Position numbers and translations under genes: made by a program | Shown: piece by piece, positions 25,679 through 37,299 of the stretch | Position numbering within the stretch: position 1 is the stretch's first letter | Layout of the letters: the number at the start of each line of letters is the position of its first letter | The notes under the pieces: generated by a model | Seen by the model: the letters and a program-made list of their open reading frames with translations, nothing else | Told to the model about the DNA's origin: nothing | Databases searched by the model: none | DNA from: Bifiguratus adelaidae | Lineage: Eukaryota; Mucoromycota; Endogonomycetes; Endogonales | NCBI GenBank assembly: GCA_002261195.1 | Contig: MVBO01000006.1 | Span: forward strand, 2,878-66,877 | DNA: 64,000 nt | Direction: 5' to 3'

Positions 25679-26429
25679 TTAGACTTGGACGGCGCCGGAT
25701 GCGAAGTCGCCCTCCACACCAGGCTCCAAGATGGCAGCATGACCAAGAACGACAAAGGCCGCCGCTCCTATTCGATGTTAGACTAAATGCATTGAACATG
25801 ACGAGTTGAACATACCGATAACCCAAAAGACGGCACTTCCAGCGCTGCTGATCCACAAAAGGACAATGGATGCACCAATTAAAGCGGCATACAATTGCTT
25901 GCTGGTCACGACAGAGCCTCCAATGGCCAGAGGTTCGTCTCCAAGCGAGGAAATGAAGCGCAAAGCCAGCATGATGAACACCACGGTCAGAAGCAGCCAC
26001 GCATTGGTAATGCTATGATATGGTAAACATCAGTACTTCACCCTTGCGCCTCCATGTAAACTTACAGAACATATACGAGCAAGGCAAGAATAATGAGGAA
26101 GTAGTTTGATTGGAAGTAGCGCAGGTTATAGCTGCAGGAAGGCGCTTATCAGTCAAAGTTCTTCGGAATCCAGTGAGAGAGCGCCAAGCTAGCGGACCAG
26201 AGGTAGTCGCGCTAGATCGACAACTTTTCACATACCTCCATCGGCGGGCTACGTCTTGGAAACCATTGGGTTTTGATAGACGGTTTCTGTCCACAAACTC
26301 ACTGACTGGACGCAGATTGCCAAGTCTCTCTTCGCGGAACTTGGAGATGAAAGCAAAGCGCGGGTCATCAGCAGAGGGAAGCGGAATAGTAATGGAATTT
26401 GAAGGCTGAATGGTGTTTGACGAAGCCAT
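25679..26429 (-). CDS. PRA1/YIP3-family prenylated Rab acceptor
   Basis: Start ATG 26429 (MASSNTIQPSNSITIPLPSA). Exons give FREERLGNLRPVSEFVDRNR, then YNLRYFQSNYFLIILALLVY. Next come TNAWLLLTVVFIMLALRFIS and LYAALIGASIVLLWISSAGS. The last exon reads GAAAFVVLGHAAILEPGVEG and ends with TAA at 25679-25681. The RP-hydrophilic head, two hairpin-like hydrophobic pairs and the closing GHAA-x-x-EPGVE motif define PRA1. Family members bind prenylated Rab GTPases in ER and Golgi membranes and help their membrane cycling. About 180 residues, the expected length. Confidence 0.85.
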
Positions 26430-26531
26430 ATAAGATAGAAAAGTGTCACAGCTAAACTGCTAACAGATGCCAAGGCGTGAAGAAGTGCCTTGAAATCTAG
26501 TTCACTGGAATTTGGTATACAATTCCATTAT

Positions 26532-28755
26532 CTAAGATTCGTACAAACTGCCATAGCTATTTACGCTGCGATTATCTTCCTGGTTGGCAGATGTTGTGGC
26601 GCCGAGCAATTGCTCAGTCTCTAGGATTTCACCTATATCACCGAACTGGGCCAATTTACGCTCTATTTCAAAGCGGACTGCGATTGGATCCTCAGCTTGT
26701 TCGAGAATTTGCTGCACTCGCTCTATCTCGCCAGCACTTGCACCGCTGAAAATCAACGTCATCTCTTCCAAGCTTCTTCCCTTCGTTTCGACGTAGCAGA
26801 AATGCTGATAATAGCTTCATCAGCATTGCAATACTGGCATATCAGTACCCATATGTATTTCGACCTACCACCACGAGAATCATTACCGCATTGATAATCG
26901 CGAAGCACAGGTAAAGCCTGTAGCCGATACTGTTTTGCAGGGGAGGTACAGAGACGCCAATTAAAGTGTTGAATAGGAAGTTGGACAGAGTAGCTAATGC
27001 CGCACCCTTCGCCCTCTAAATGCACGCGACGCAATTTAGTATGGAAGGTATTGAGGGTGACTCAGCAACTAACCGTTCGTTGAGGAAAGATTTCGGCAGG
27101 ATACATCCACGGAATGGGAAGCCAACTTGAACCGAATGCAGCAGTATATATGATGACGCCAGTTGCTACAAAAGCGGCCCCAGATTTGGTCTCGCTTGCC
27201 AGCGAACCAGCAACCATGCACATGGCAAGACTTTGCAAGAACGCGCCGCCAATCAGAAGTGGCTTTCGGCCCCACCGATCGATAAAGAAAACAGGAACAA
27301 AGGTGGAGAGATTGTACACGAGTGCTGAATATCATCGATAAGCACCTGGTGTGTGGCAGTATACAAGTGACTTACTGTTCACGCCAGCGATAAGCAAAGC
27401 TGTCTGATTCGTTATACCCGCCTGAATCATATGCTTAGTCTCGCTTAAGGAATTTCAGTGATATAACACACCTGCAGGTATATAAATACTTGATAGTACG
27501 CAACTGCATTGATCCCGCAAAGCTGTTGCATGGCTTGTATTCCCATTGCCAGCAAAGTCCGGTGACGTTGATTCAAGCCTGAAGTCTGGAACATTTCCTT
27601 CCATGTCGAATCACCATAGGAATTCTCGAGTTCCATTGTCTTTTCAATATCTCGGAACTCAAGCTCTACGAGTTCGCTTTGCTCGTCACATTGACCGATC
27701 GTCTGGTATAGAACACGCTTTCCGTCCTGTAGCCGTCCTTTTGAAATCAACCATCTGGGAGACTCTGGAAATATATACGTCCCAATGAACAGGATGACCG
27801 CGAAAATAATCTATCACCAAGCCTCAATATAGGTGGCAGAGCATCGCAAACCGTTTCCTCACCTGTACAGCGATTGGAACGCGCCAAGACATATCATTCT
27901 GCACATGTGAGAGTAGGTAATCTAGCCAATAAGCAAGGACTACCCCTGTGTGCCTGCGTTAGTGACAATTCAGTTGCGACGCAAGTCAATAGTACCGAAG
28001 ATATTCAATACCCATTGAATACATTGTTGGCGGCCGCGATGTTCTGCTGAGGCAATTTCGCTTTGATAAACGGGTATAGAGGTCCTATACTACCGTTAGT
28101 CGGTATTCACAGGCGAAAGCTCAATTCACTTACATTAGAAAGCCACAGCCAGCTCCGGCTATCAGGCGACCCCCTATCATCATGACAATGCTCACGGTGG
28201 GATTCCCAAGAGCTCCAGCTTGTAAAGCAGCACCAATAATCAATATTATGCTTCCAATATGGATGGAGCCTAGACGACCTCTAGAGTCTGCCGTGCGTCC
28301 AGAGATAACGCTGCCCACTATTGCAAACGTTACATGGCCTTTAGTAACATTGGCAAAGCTGTGACCTTGGCTAACTTACCCAGAGCACCTACTTCAAAGA
28401 CTGCTACTATCGTACTTATAACAATAGCGGAAGGGTACCCAAATTGCTCATTGAAAGGCGGGCCTGCGCAATGGTCAATGATATGTTAAGGTCGCCTGAC
28501 TTGCCTTCGGCACTTCTCACCAGTTATCAGACCGCCCATTACACCTGCAGATCGCACTCGTTAAGTTGGGCTTCAGCAACCTAAAGCATACTCACCTTGA
28601 TCATAACCGAATAGCAGAACTCCGATGCCTGGCGCAGTCGTATGGAGTGAGACATCCAAACTAAGCTTCTACCCGCATCGTTACATACCGGCATATATTG
28701 TGATAGCCTGTATCAAAGAGTCGCCCGAGAGCCGAAAGAAGCTCATTTTTGCCAT
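26532..28755 (-). CDS. MFS sugar transporter (many introns)
   Basis: ATG 28755 (MAKMSFFRLSGDSLIQAITI). Spliced blocks give LLFGYDQGVMGGLIT and GRTADSRGRLGSIHIGSIIL (the loop 2-3 motif G-R-x-x-D-x-x-G-R). They also give GRLIAGAGCGFLM, AMQQLCGINAVAYYQ and FFIDRWGRKPLLIGGAFLQS. The end is SWLPIPWMYPAEIFPQRT, then ETKGRSLEEMTLIFSG and a cytosolic tail. These are the PF00083 sugar-porter signatures (about 12 membrane segments, proton symport or facilitated uptake). The substrate is unclear; hexose, pentose or polyol are all possible. At least ten short introns interrupt the gene. It is the last recognisable gene before the repeat island. Confidence 0.85.
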
Positions 28756-30815
28756 GTTATCTTGCGAGTGCAAAAGACGTGAAACATGCGCGTTATCGCG
28801 TTAGAAACTTTTCAGGCGACGTCGGAGTTTGAATGAAATGTTCAGGGTCATTCCAAATTGGGTATACCCGAGCTAGTATGCATTTGCGTAGTCTTTTTTA
28901 GCAGGCATACTTGTACTGACGGTGGTCTTGCTCTGGTCATGCAAGCTCGTAGTGATAGGTGCCACGTACTGAACCTTATCTGTCTTGAATGTGGCGTTTT
29001 GGCGGTAACCCAGCTCACCAATGCAGGGTGTCCTTTACTTGATACTCACCTTCGACTTGTACAATATCGGTTCTTTGGTTACTACTAGTGCGAGTCACGA
29101 AAATACCAAGAGGTCTAGCATCATTATTCTTCAACACGCTACAGCTCCTCTTGCATCCGTACAAGGACGAGTATTATAGAGAGGGGATTTCAGGCCCTAC
29201 ACGAGGCCTTCGGATGTGCTTGTTTGTATGTCCACGGCAAACCCAATCCGCGACATCCTTGCAGTAACATTTAGACCAATGCCACGTCCAATTAAAGACT
29301 TCCATTAGATGTCATCGGCTCATACCAGATGATAAATCCGCACAATAATGGTAGCAAGGTTCTCGACGCGCAAGGAAAGAGTGACTGCGCTCAGGTGACC
29401 CAGAACCTGGGTAACTTGAAGATTGTTAGTGCTATGGCTAGCGTGAAAGCATGTAAGGCGTGCAAGTCGCAAATGAAAGGCAGCTGAGTCAATTATATCC
29501 ATAAGAAACGGGCCGAATTATGGGTGTTTCTTCCCAATGCTCAGGCAGTCGATGCTTGGTTACGAGATGCAAATTCGCATCCATATTGTAGCATGCATTT
29601 TCGCTCGTTCTTTTATTGGATATTCCGGCTTTCTCGTCATTGAACCTATGGCTAACGTACGAGTACTATAGGTGATCTAAGCGAAGCTGACTAGGTCAGA
29701 CTTCATCAATATTTCGAAATTGATAATACTCGCGGAAGAGATGTACCTTTGCAGGTGCACATTGCTATCTTGTGTCATTCAGCAAACTTGCAGTCAACAA
29801 CAGTATCATGCGCAGAGAGCGAACATTTACTTTTGCTTGTGCTTGGAGTGGAATGGCAAATGATGTTCGCAAGAGGAGGTTCGTCACGTCAGTAAATCGT
29901 CTTGTGAAACAGACATTTGTTGCTTTAAGTGTTTGTCAGTATCCAGGTAATCGTCCCGCGCATTCTCAAAGTGACCGAGACTCCGATGAATGGCAATGCT
30001 CTTGATTAAACTCTGGTGCCATCACTGCAGTCCTATGAGTGCAGCAAGACAGCCCCCCAAGAAAATACCTGTGAGGCGAGACGCGAGCGTTATTGGATTA
30101 TAAGAACAGCTGTCCGGAAGAGCACCAGTATTCACCGGCTCATTAACGCAGAATCCAAACAAACTTGGATAGCGAAAGAAAATGTCAAATATCGCAGTCG
30201 GATTTAGAAGGGAACCATTTGGAACCCATCAAATACCCTATCCATTAGCCTCCGATCAATTCCGGGAAAGAGGGATATTGATCAAGTTCCAGGTTGGCGT
30301 TAAAGGTGCCCATAGGGTGAACGTTTGTCAACTTCTTTCACTCGCTGTCCCGACCACCTGCTGCATTCGTTATCTGCTTGCATTCTTCCTGACAAATTCA
30401 CGAAGACAAGTATTGCGCAAATGGACAAAAATTGATCACAGGAACGTCTGTGTTTCAAGTTCCTTGCGACTTTCGCAGCTCGAATGGCTGCTTTTGACGC
30501 TGGATCGAAAATACCTACAAAGTGGTAATGCACGTAAGCTTAGAAAATACCAACAGGGGCGGGTTCTAGATAACTGTGGACTAGTATCGTGAGTATCCAA
30601 TTGAAGGAACTTGTGATGCACTTGGTCAAGGGCAAGGTAAGGTACGTAGCGCAGGCAGCATGGCATAACAACGCGATGGCGGCAATAGTGAGCTTGCGCA
30701 GTAAGATTACCATAAGAAAGAACGCCACCTGGTTTGCTAAGACGTAGCTTGTATTGATATACTGTACTGTATGTAGTTACTACGATATTAAGCTTGGCGG
30801 CTAAGACGGGCTGGA
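28756..30815. other. gene-free stretch, left flank of the repeat island
   Basis: About 2 kb in which no frame longer than about 140 codons occurs and none resembles a known family. No tRNA was seen. It marks the transition from the gene-dense arm to the transposon-bearing island. Confidence 0.5.
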
Positions 30816-31383
30816 TGCTAAGCTTGGGACTTTGGGGTCGACTAGGAGAGGTGCCAGGTGTTGCAGGCTGATTGCGGCTGGGGCTGTAAGACTAAGAAAG
30901 ACCAGAGAGACTAGGAGAGAGCGTTTGTTATGGTGATAATGGACAATCTCAATGTTTCCCTTGTTCTATGCTTAAATACAGTACGTTCTAGGTCTATAAT
31001 CTATGCCTGCGTCTCTGAGATGATGACTGGTGCGGCGATGGTTAGTTCCATCACTGTGCAGAAGTTGTTCCGGCATCAGAGCTGATTGTGTTCGGACTTT
31101 CAGGCGGCCTTCGTTGGTGATGGATAGATAACCTGAGTTGGAATATGGGAACATAAGTCGAATGAGTAAAGTCGAGGTTCGAGACTGCGGCTATTCATGG
31201 GATCTTCCTATAGTGCGGAAGCTGATGATTGCAACTGTATGCAAGAAGAGTTGTAATGTTGCGTGGTCGTAGAGAAAATTGCTTGTAAAACCCGAGACCA
31301 ACTCCGTGAAATCCAGGTCGTCACCCGAAAAGGGAATTTACAGTAGTACGAGTTGCTGCACGAAAGCTTCACATCATTACATG
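30816..31383 (+). repeat. LTR family 1, copy A (interrupted)
   Basis: Begins TGCTAAGCTTGGGACTTTGG and keeps CTAGGAGAGGTGCCAGGTGT like copy C. After about 30925 it is interrupted by unrelated sequence to about 31110. From about 31113 it matches the reverse complement of 33684-33950 closely, including GTGGTCGTAGAGAAA and TACGAGTTGCTGCACGAAAG. It forms the left arm of a 250-270 bp inverted repeat. Confidence 0.75.
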
Positions 31384-31513
31384 TATTCTGGCTACCTTGT
31401 TGATCATAATGTATTTGATCGTAGCGGCTGGCGACTAGGCTTACTTCTTTGAACGTGTTGACACCGGCTTCTTCTACCTCCATGTGTGTAGCGAGTTTAA
31501 GCTATAAAGATGT

Positions 31514-32208
31514 TCATAACAAGCGTCCGTAGCAGAAACCGTGAAACCAAGGAGTAGTAAAAGACTTTCCGAAGCGATTTGTGCAGTCCATGACTTTTCC
31601 TGTCTTCCGCAGGCTCACATATTGATCTCGGATTTCCCGCTCAGAATTGACGGGTTTGAATTCGGAGGTCAACGACGCGGCTAAAGGCCTCCCTAGTGAC
31701 TTATTCGCCTTGGAGTGTTGAGCATCCATAATTTCTCCACCAGAGTCTAGCTTCTCCGTGTAGTCTCGTGATGGCAACTGGCAATGTGGAGGCTGAATCC
31801 AAACCATTGAAATCGGCGAAGTCCTCGACCTGGTAGAGCCAACTCTCAAGCTTGGCGGCATCCCGCTCGCCACTGTGCTCCAGTGGTTTCTCCATCTTCA
31901 GCCCACCACTGATGGGGCTTGCAAGGGTCATATCTTGCGAGCTTAATAACGGATAGGCTTGGTATCCTGCGGATGCGGCAGTGGCTTGCTGCAGCTCTAT
32001 GACCTGGCGGCTAGGCTGCGGATAGTCTCTTCGGCAGACGGATTGACTGGCTTTTGATGCTTGGACTTCGATGTTCCGGGGCTTGTGAATGGTGTCGAAC
32101 TTTCATTCGAACTGTCCGCGGCCATGGTGTCGCGGGCGATACGATACATTTCGGCGTGCCGCTACAGAACAAAATGCTACGAGGCAGTATCCAGGCAATA
32201 CAGTACAA
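31514..32208 (-). pseudogene. gag relic of a Ty3/gypsy retrotransposon, inverted
   Basis: Minus-strand frames show a retrotransposon gag capsid segment: an ESWLYQVEDFADFNGL block, then ARLWWRNY. In a shifted frame the EFKPVNSEREIRDQY block follows with a VMDCTNRF end. The reading is broken by frame shifts near 32005 and 31745. It reads away from the LTR at 32266-32382, as expected for a 5' LTR plus gag. It is opposite to the pol relic at 34090-37184 that appears to belong to the same element. Capsid and zinc-knuckle end are incomplete. Not expected to be functional. Confidence 0.8.
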
Positions 32209-32265
32209 GTAGTTCTAGGCGTTAACTAAGGCAACAGGTCGGTGGATGGCTCCTGACGCTAACAC

Positions 32266-32382
32266 TGTAAGGGTGGGGAGCAGTTGCTACTGTAAGAAAG
32301 AGGAAACTTTGTTTATTGATCAAAGACGAAGTTTATAAGCGCCCTACGATTAGGTTGCAGAGAATTGGGTAGGCGTGTAACA
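32266..32382 (-). repeat. LTR family 2, 5' LTR of the gypsy relic (inverted)
   Basis: 117-bp repeat which on the minus strand starts TGTTACACGCCTACCCAATT and ends CCTTACA (TG..CA). It is closely similar to 37185-37299 on the plus strand; both share TTGATCAATAAACAAAGTT and GCAACTGCTCCCCA. The 5 bases outside its TG end read GTAGT, the same as outside the right LTR. Confidence 0.88.
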
Positions 32383-33070
32383 ACTACAGTAACCTTACTC
32401 TACAGTAAATCTGTGGATTACTGTCCTTGGTCTTACCGAATTCTCTATTATTCACTGACAGTATTGTACTGTAGCTTACTGTACATCCAGGATGGTACCG
32501 TATACTGTACTACAGTACATCTTTATTACTGTACAGTATATGCTGAACTACTGTACTTTTCTCCACCGCAAGAAAAGTACAGTAAGTACAGGACCATCTA
32601 CAGTACAGTACAGTACGATACCAATTGTTTGTACAGTATACAGTACTTACAGTAACTTTGTGTAGTTCGTCATGTATATACTGTACTGTACTACTGTACT
32701 GTACCTCTATGGTGTATTGCGGCACCGTGATTACAGTACACTGCTGTACTGTACACTACAGTTTTGGACTTTACAAGATTATACAGTATGCAGTCCATCC
32801 GCGGATGCAGTTTTGTGACATGGTGCTTCAGACGATGAAAATCAGCATTATCGAGTGTCTACTTGTGTTTTTGTGGTCCTCTGGTACTGTATACTGTACT
32901 TAAAGTCATCTCAATGAACATGGAGTGTTGTACAAGGCTACAGTTACAGTATTCGAGCATATAGCAATTCGATTGCTGCACAGTTAGATGGAACGCGATG
33001 GAATGGAGGCGGCGTGGTGGGCAATTGTGTTAACCACCAATGACCCACCCAATTTTGATATACTGTAGAG
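32383..33070. repeat. TACTGTA/TACAGTA motif cluster, left part
   Basis: Between about 32440 and 32800 at least 20 copies of the 7-mer TACTGTA or its reverse complement TACAGTA occur, several overlapping (TACTGTACTGTAC, ACAGTACAGTACAGTAC). TACTGTACAGTA, a perfect 12-nt palindrome, is at 32527-32538. There is no fixed unit length, so it is a dispersed-motif domain rather than a simple tandem satellite. It directly abuts the LTR at 32382. Confidence 0.85.
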
Positions 33071-33683
33071 TATAATTAAGCCGATACATTAGTCTTTCGT
33101 AGGAACGTTCGGAGCTACATTGTATTCGATCTGTATCAACATTGAATAATCTGGCCTGCCCGAAATTTACAGCATATTGTTCTCTTAATATCATCGCGTA
33201 TACTACCGTTCGAGGGTGGACTTTGCGCTCTTCGCACCCGACAGAAACACATACTCATGATTTGACATGCTGTACACATAGGCCCAACCCTCGTTCCAAG
33301 CTCTATCTGTCAAGTTATGTCTCGTACGCTGAAGTGGAACTTTACTCGATTGATTGCGAATCGTATGAGCCAGCTCTGCTTTACCGTAGACAGCTCCGAG
33401 TGTGCGGACGTGAAACCTCTTACAGATCTGAAATGCGAACACAAGACGCCTTTCACCAATGTCTAGCGTCATTATTGAGTCTCAGTTCCTGCACCAATCG
33501 GTATCCTACGGCTGCTTCACAAGATTTCACCTTTGCGCAACTTCTGCATGTATATACTGTAATGTTAGAGTTTAGAATCGTGTGATTTGTCTGCAATCAG
33601 CGTAGCAACCACCATATTAGCCTGCTCAAGTCTTTCCGGTCTAGGCCCCTGGTTTCCCCAATGATACCTTGCAATTGTGATAG

Positions 33684-34065
33684 TATAATGACACGAAGCT
33701 TTCGTACAGCAACTCGTACTACTGTAAATTCCCTTTTCGGGTGACGACCTGGATTTCACGGAGTTGGTCTCGGGTTTTACAAGCAATTTTCTCTACGACC
33801 ACGCAACATTACAACTCTTCTTGCATACAGTTGCAATCATCAGCTTCCGCACTATAGGAAGATCCCATGAATAGCCGCAGTCTCGAACCTCGACTTTACT
33901 CATTACTTATGTTCCCATATTCCAAGTCCAGGTCACCAATCACCAACATAGCAACCAATTTTCTTAGTTTCTTCTGGCCTATTCCCCTAGCTTCGTAGTC
34001 CCGTCTATGTCCCGCCCACAACGCCTGGCACCTCACCTAGTCGACGCCAAACTCCCAGCGTAACA
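33684..34065 (-). repeat. LTR family 1, copy B (longest copy)
   Basis: On the minus strand starts TGTTACGCTGGGAGTTTGGC, followed by TAGGTGAGGTGCCAGGCGTT and GGCCAGAAGAAACTAAG. It continues through the segment shared with copy A to GTACGAAAGCTTCGTGTCAT. At about 380 bp it is the most complete of three copies. It lies between the inverted gag block and the pol relic and supplies the right arm of the inverted repeat. Confidence 0.78.
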
Positions 34066-34089
34066 AAGGAACAGTGCCTCAAGCGCGAT

Positions 34090-37000
34090 CATCCTATTAG
34101 GCGTCACCGAAGGACCTTGGGTGCTGCAAGAGGAGATCGAAATTGATTTGCAAAAAGATGGATACGATCCAATGCATTGCGCTGAGCCGCTCCAGTGCTC
34201 TTTGTAAAGAAAACAGAGGGCACTCTGCGGTTGGGCCATGATTATGCTCAACAAGCACACGATAAAAACATGGTACCGTCTACCCTTGGTGCGGCAACTG
34301 CTGGAAGTGGTCAAAGTTGCCATGAGACCCTCAAAATTTGGCCTACAGTACATCCTGGGTACAACCGACTTCGCGTTAAGGAAGACGAGATCCCGAAAAC
34401 GGCCTTCACGATGAGGTATGGGTTATATGAGTATTTAGTCAATGCCATGCGGCTTGGTGCTCCCGCAACGTTTCAAGCACTACGCAATCAACTGTTTCGG
34501 CCTTAACTTGTTTAAGTTTATAGTCATACTGTATATATCGACGATATTCTAGTATTCTCGCGCGGCAAAGACGAGCAGATGGAGCATTTGGGTACAGTCC
34601 TTCACGTTCTGCCAAAGGAGAGGCTGTACGTTAAACGGAGTAAAAGGCAAGTTTCTACAATATGGCGTATCCTATCTGGGCCCTGTCATCGCGGAATGAA
34701 AGGGTGAAGGTAGACGAGAGGAAAACCAAAGCTATCAAGGAGTGGCTGATGCCGGGCAATGTCTCATGAGATCCGATCCTTCCTAGGACTTGCAGAATAT
34801 TACAGACGATTTATCTGGAATTACGCGCAAATTGCTTGCAGCACCGCTTACCAATATGACTCGGCAACGCGTACCGTATCAATTATCTCGCGAATGCGAG
34901 GTGGCTGTCGAGGCGCTCAAATGCGCCATCTGTTAAACCTCCTGTTTGCCGATACTATGAAATCATTTGTGCTTGTGGGGGATTCATCGGGCTTCGCTAC
35001 TGGAGCTGCGCTGATGCAAGATTCGGAAAAGGCTTACAACCCGCCGCTTTTCATTTGCACAAGTTAACGGACGCTGAGACCTTATTCACGAAAAAGATCT
35101 GTTAGCAATAGTTCTGGCTTTGCAGGAAAGGCAATGTCACCTCCACGGCAGCCAGACGACAATATATACTGAACATAAGTCGATTATTCAGCTTCCGACC
35201 CAGTCGACTGTCAGCAACCGCCAAACCCGCGGGCAGGAGAAGCTTGCAGTATATGAGGATGATATTGTATCCCAGCCAGGCAAACTCAATGTCGTCGCAG
35301 ATGCAATATTCAGAGCGCCCTGATAGAGAGCCTCCAAAGGCGCCAACACCGCAACCTCGAGAATTTATCTGTGGCGAACGTGTCAATGTCCACCATTAGC
35401 AAACCTAGGGACGAAGATATTAGCATCAATCGCCGACGACGATCATCTCGGTATGAGTGGTTCGACCTTGCGGAGGGAGATAAAAGCGAAGAAGGGTACG
35501 TTACATCTCAAGGCCATACTGAAAGGTGGACATATGTATGTCCCGAGTGTCGTATCGACATACTGTATAGATGGTAGCTAAGAGCGACTATGTTATTCAC
35601 ATATATATAAGGGCGCAGCAAAAGACAACGTATGAGACTAAAGTGATTTTACTTGTGACTACAAATCATATATACATGAACTAGACAAAGAGAGTTAACA
35701 ATCTCTCACTTAGCGCAACTAGGAGCGTGGAGCGTAGCTCCCGCACCGATAAGCGCAATAACACCACTACATTGTAGTATAGCGTATTTACGTTAGATGA
35801 GACTTGAAGTTCATGTATATAAGTCATCAGAAGCATCTAGAATGGATAATCCAGTCTCACTCAGCTTTAGTGCCTTACAATGCGGAAAAAATTGTCAGAG
35901 AAATTCGTGAATGGATGCGTACAATGCCAACACGACAAAGGATGAAAACTCACCCCGCAGGTCTTTTGCAACCTTTGCCAATACCGACAACGACCTGAAC
36001 GACAAAGCCATGCTTTAGCTACTCAGGCTACCGAAGACGAAGGAGGTATCACGCTATATTGGTTATTGACAGACTCAGTACAATGGCGCACTTTATACCG
36101 ACGAAAACGACAGTCTTTGCGGCAGAGACAGCAACGCATTTTCTGAATAACATGTTTCGATATCACGGGCTGCCGGTGACCATAGACAGCAATGAAGATC
36201 CACGCTTTACGTGCATATTCTAGAGAAACCTCACCAAAGCTCTTGTGACTGCCTCTAGCGATGAGCACGGCATTTCATACGCAGAGAGACGGTCTGACTG
36301 AACGAACCAACAGAACCCTCTAGCAAATGCTACCGACATACGTACGTCGCCCCCTCACCGAAAGGACTGGGAAGACTTCCTGCCCCATGTGGACGTCGCG
36401 TTTAACTCATCGAAGCAGGTGTCTACCGGTAAGTCGCCTTTCGAGCTGATGACCGAACAACAACCTCTGCTACCGAGCGCACCAGATTTGCAAGAGCTGG
36501 GAAAGTATTCCGGCAACCAAGGACATCCTTGAACGAGTGCGAGCAAACGTTGAAGAAGCAACGTAAGCCGTTGTTGAGAAGGCACAAGTGAGGGAAAAGC
36601 AGTAGGCCGACCAAAATCGCAGGGAAGAAATTCATGAAGTTGGCGATTTGGTGCTCCTCGCTACTACAAATCTCAAGCTCCACAAACAATTGACGCGCAC
36701 AAGTAACTCGCTAGCACCTCGCTCCATCGGCCCTTACGAGATGAAGAAGGCCATTTCACCTACAGCCTACCAGTAACAGCTACTTGCAGATATGCAGATC
36801 CCTTTTTTAAGGTCTCATTGTTCGGGCGCTACGTTACGAACGACTAATACCAGGGTGCCGTCCGCCCGCCTGCAGACATCGTGGTCGAAGGTCAGGAGGA
36901 ACTCGAAATACTGTATGAAATCGAGGAGATCTTTGGGCGCAGAGTCAAGAAGAGACGACGCAAGCGCCCCACACAGTATCTTGTTAAATGTAAAGGTTAC

Positions 37001-37184
37001 GGCATTGAACACAATATCTGGATGAACGTGGAAAACCTACAGTACCTCATGCGGAAGACGCTATTCGAGAATCTCTCAACGAGACAAACAAGGAACAGCA
37101 CGACACGGAGGATCTTAATACGAGTTGCCGATGGCGACCAACGGTTACGGAGAACATTATCCTTTGGAGGGGGGATGATTATAC
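34090..37184 (+). pseudogene. pol relic of a chromodomain Ty3/gypsy element (RT, RNase H, integrase, chromodomain)
   Basis: Plus-strand frames, broken by many stops and shifts, show these parts in order. Reverse transcriptase comes first (PVLFVKK-like entry at 34195, KTAFTMRYGLYEYLV near 34390, the YIDDILVFS catalytic block near 34533). RT/RNase H connection FLGLAEYYRRFI lies near 34771, and RNase H follows (35090-35320). The integrase zinc-binding and core parts (HFIPTKTT near 36087, FHTQRDGLTERTNRTL near 36270) come next. A chromodomain is at 36881-37060 (YLVKCKGYGIEHNIW). Order RT-RH-IN-chromodomain is that of fungal chromoviruses, whose chromodomain steers insertion to heterochromatin. 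It is a dead copy. Confidence 0.88.
37166..37178 (+). other. polypurine tract of the gypsy relic
   Basis: Purine run GGAGGGGGGATGA ends 6 bases before the TG of the right LTR, the expected site for plus-strand priming of an LTR retroelement. Confidence 0.65.
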
Positions 37185-37299
37185 TGGAACACGCCTACCC
37201 AATTTCTTCCTGTAACCCAATCCTAGGGAGCTTATAAACGTCGTCTTTGATCAATAAACAAAGTTACCTCTCTCTTAGCAACTGCTCCCCAGCATTACA
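37185..37299 (+). repeat. LTR family 2, 3' LTR of the gypsy relic
   Basis: 115 bp from TGGAACACGCCTACCCAATT to CAGCATTACA, closely similar to the minus strand of 32266-32382. The next five bases (37300-37304) are GTAGT, matching the sequence outside the left LTR. Confidence 0.88.

Noticed and set aside
30182-30592. 136-codon plus-strand frame in the island
   Set aside because: No domain, no promoter or intron evidence, and composition is like its flanks; length is within chance expectation.
33142-33585. 147-codon plus-strand frame between the motif cluster and LTR copy B
   Set aside because: No similarity to gag, pol or host proteins and no conserved motif; likely chance in repeat-derived DNA.
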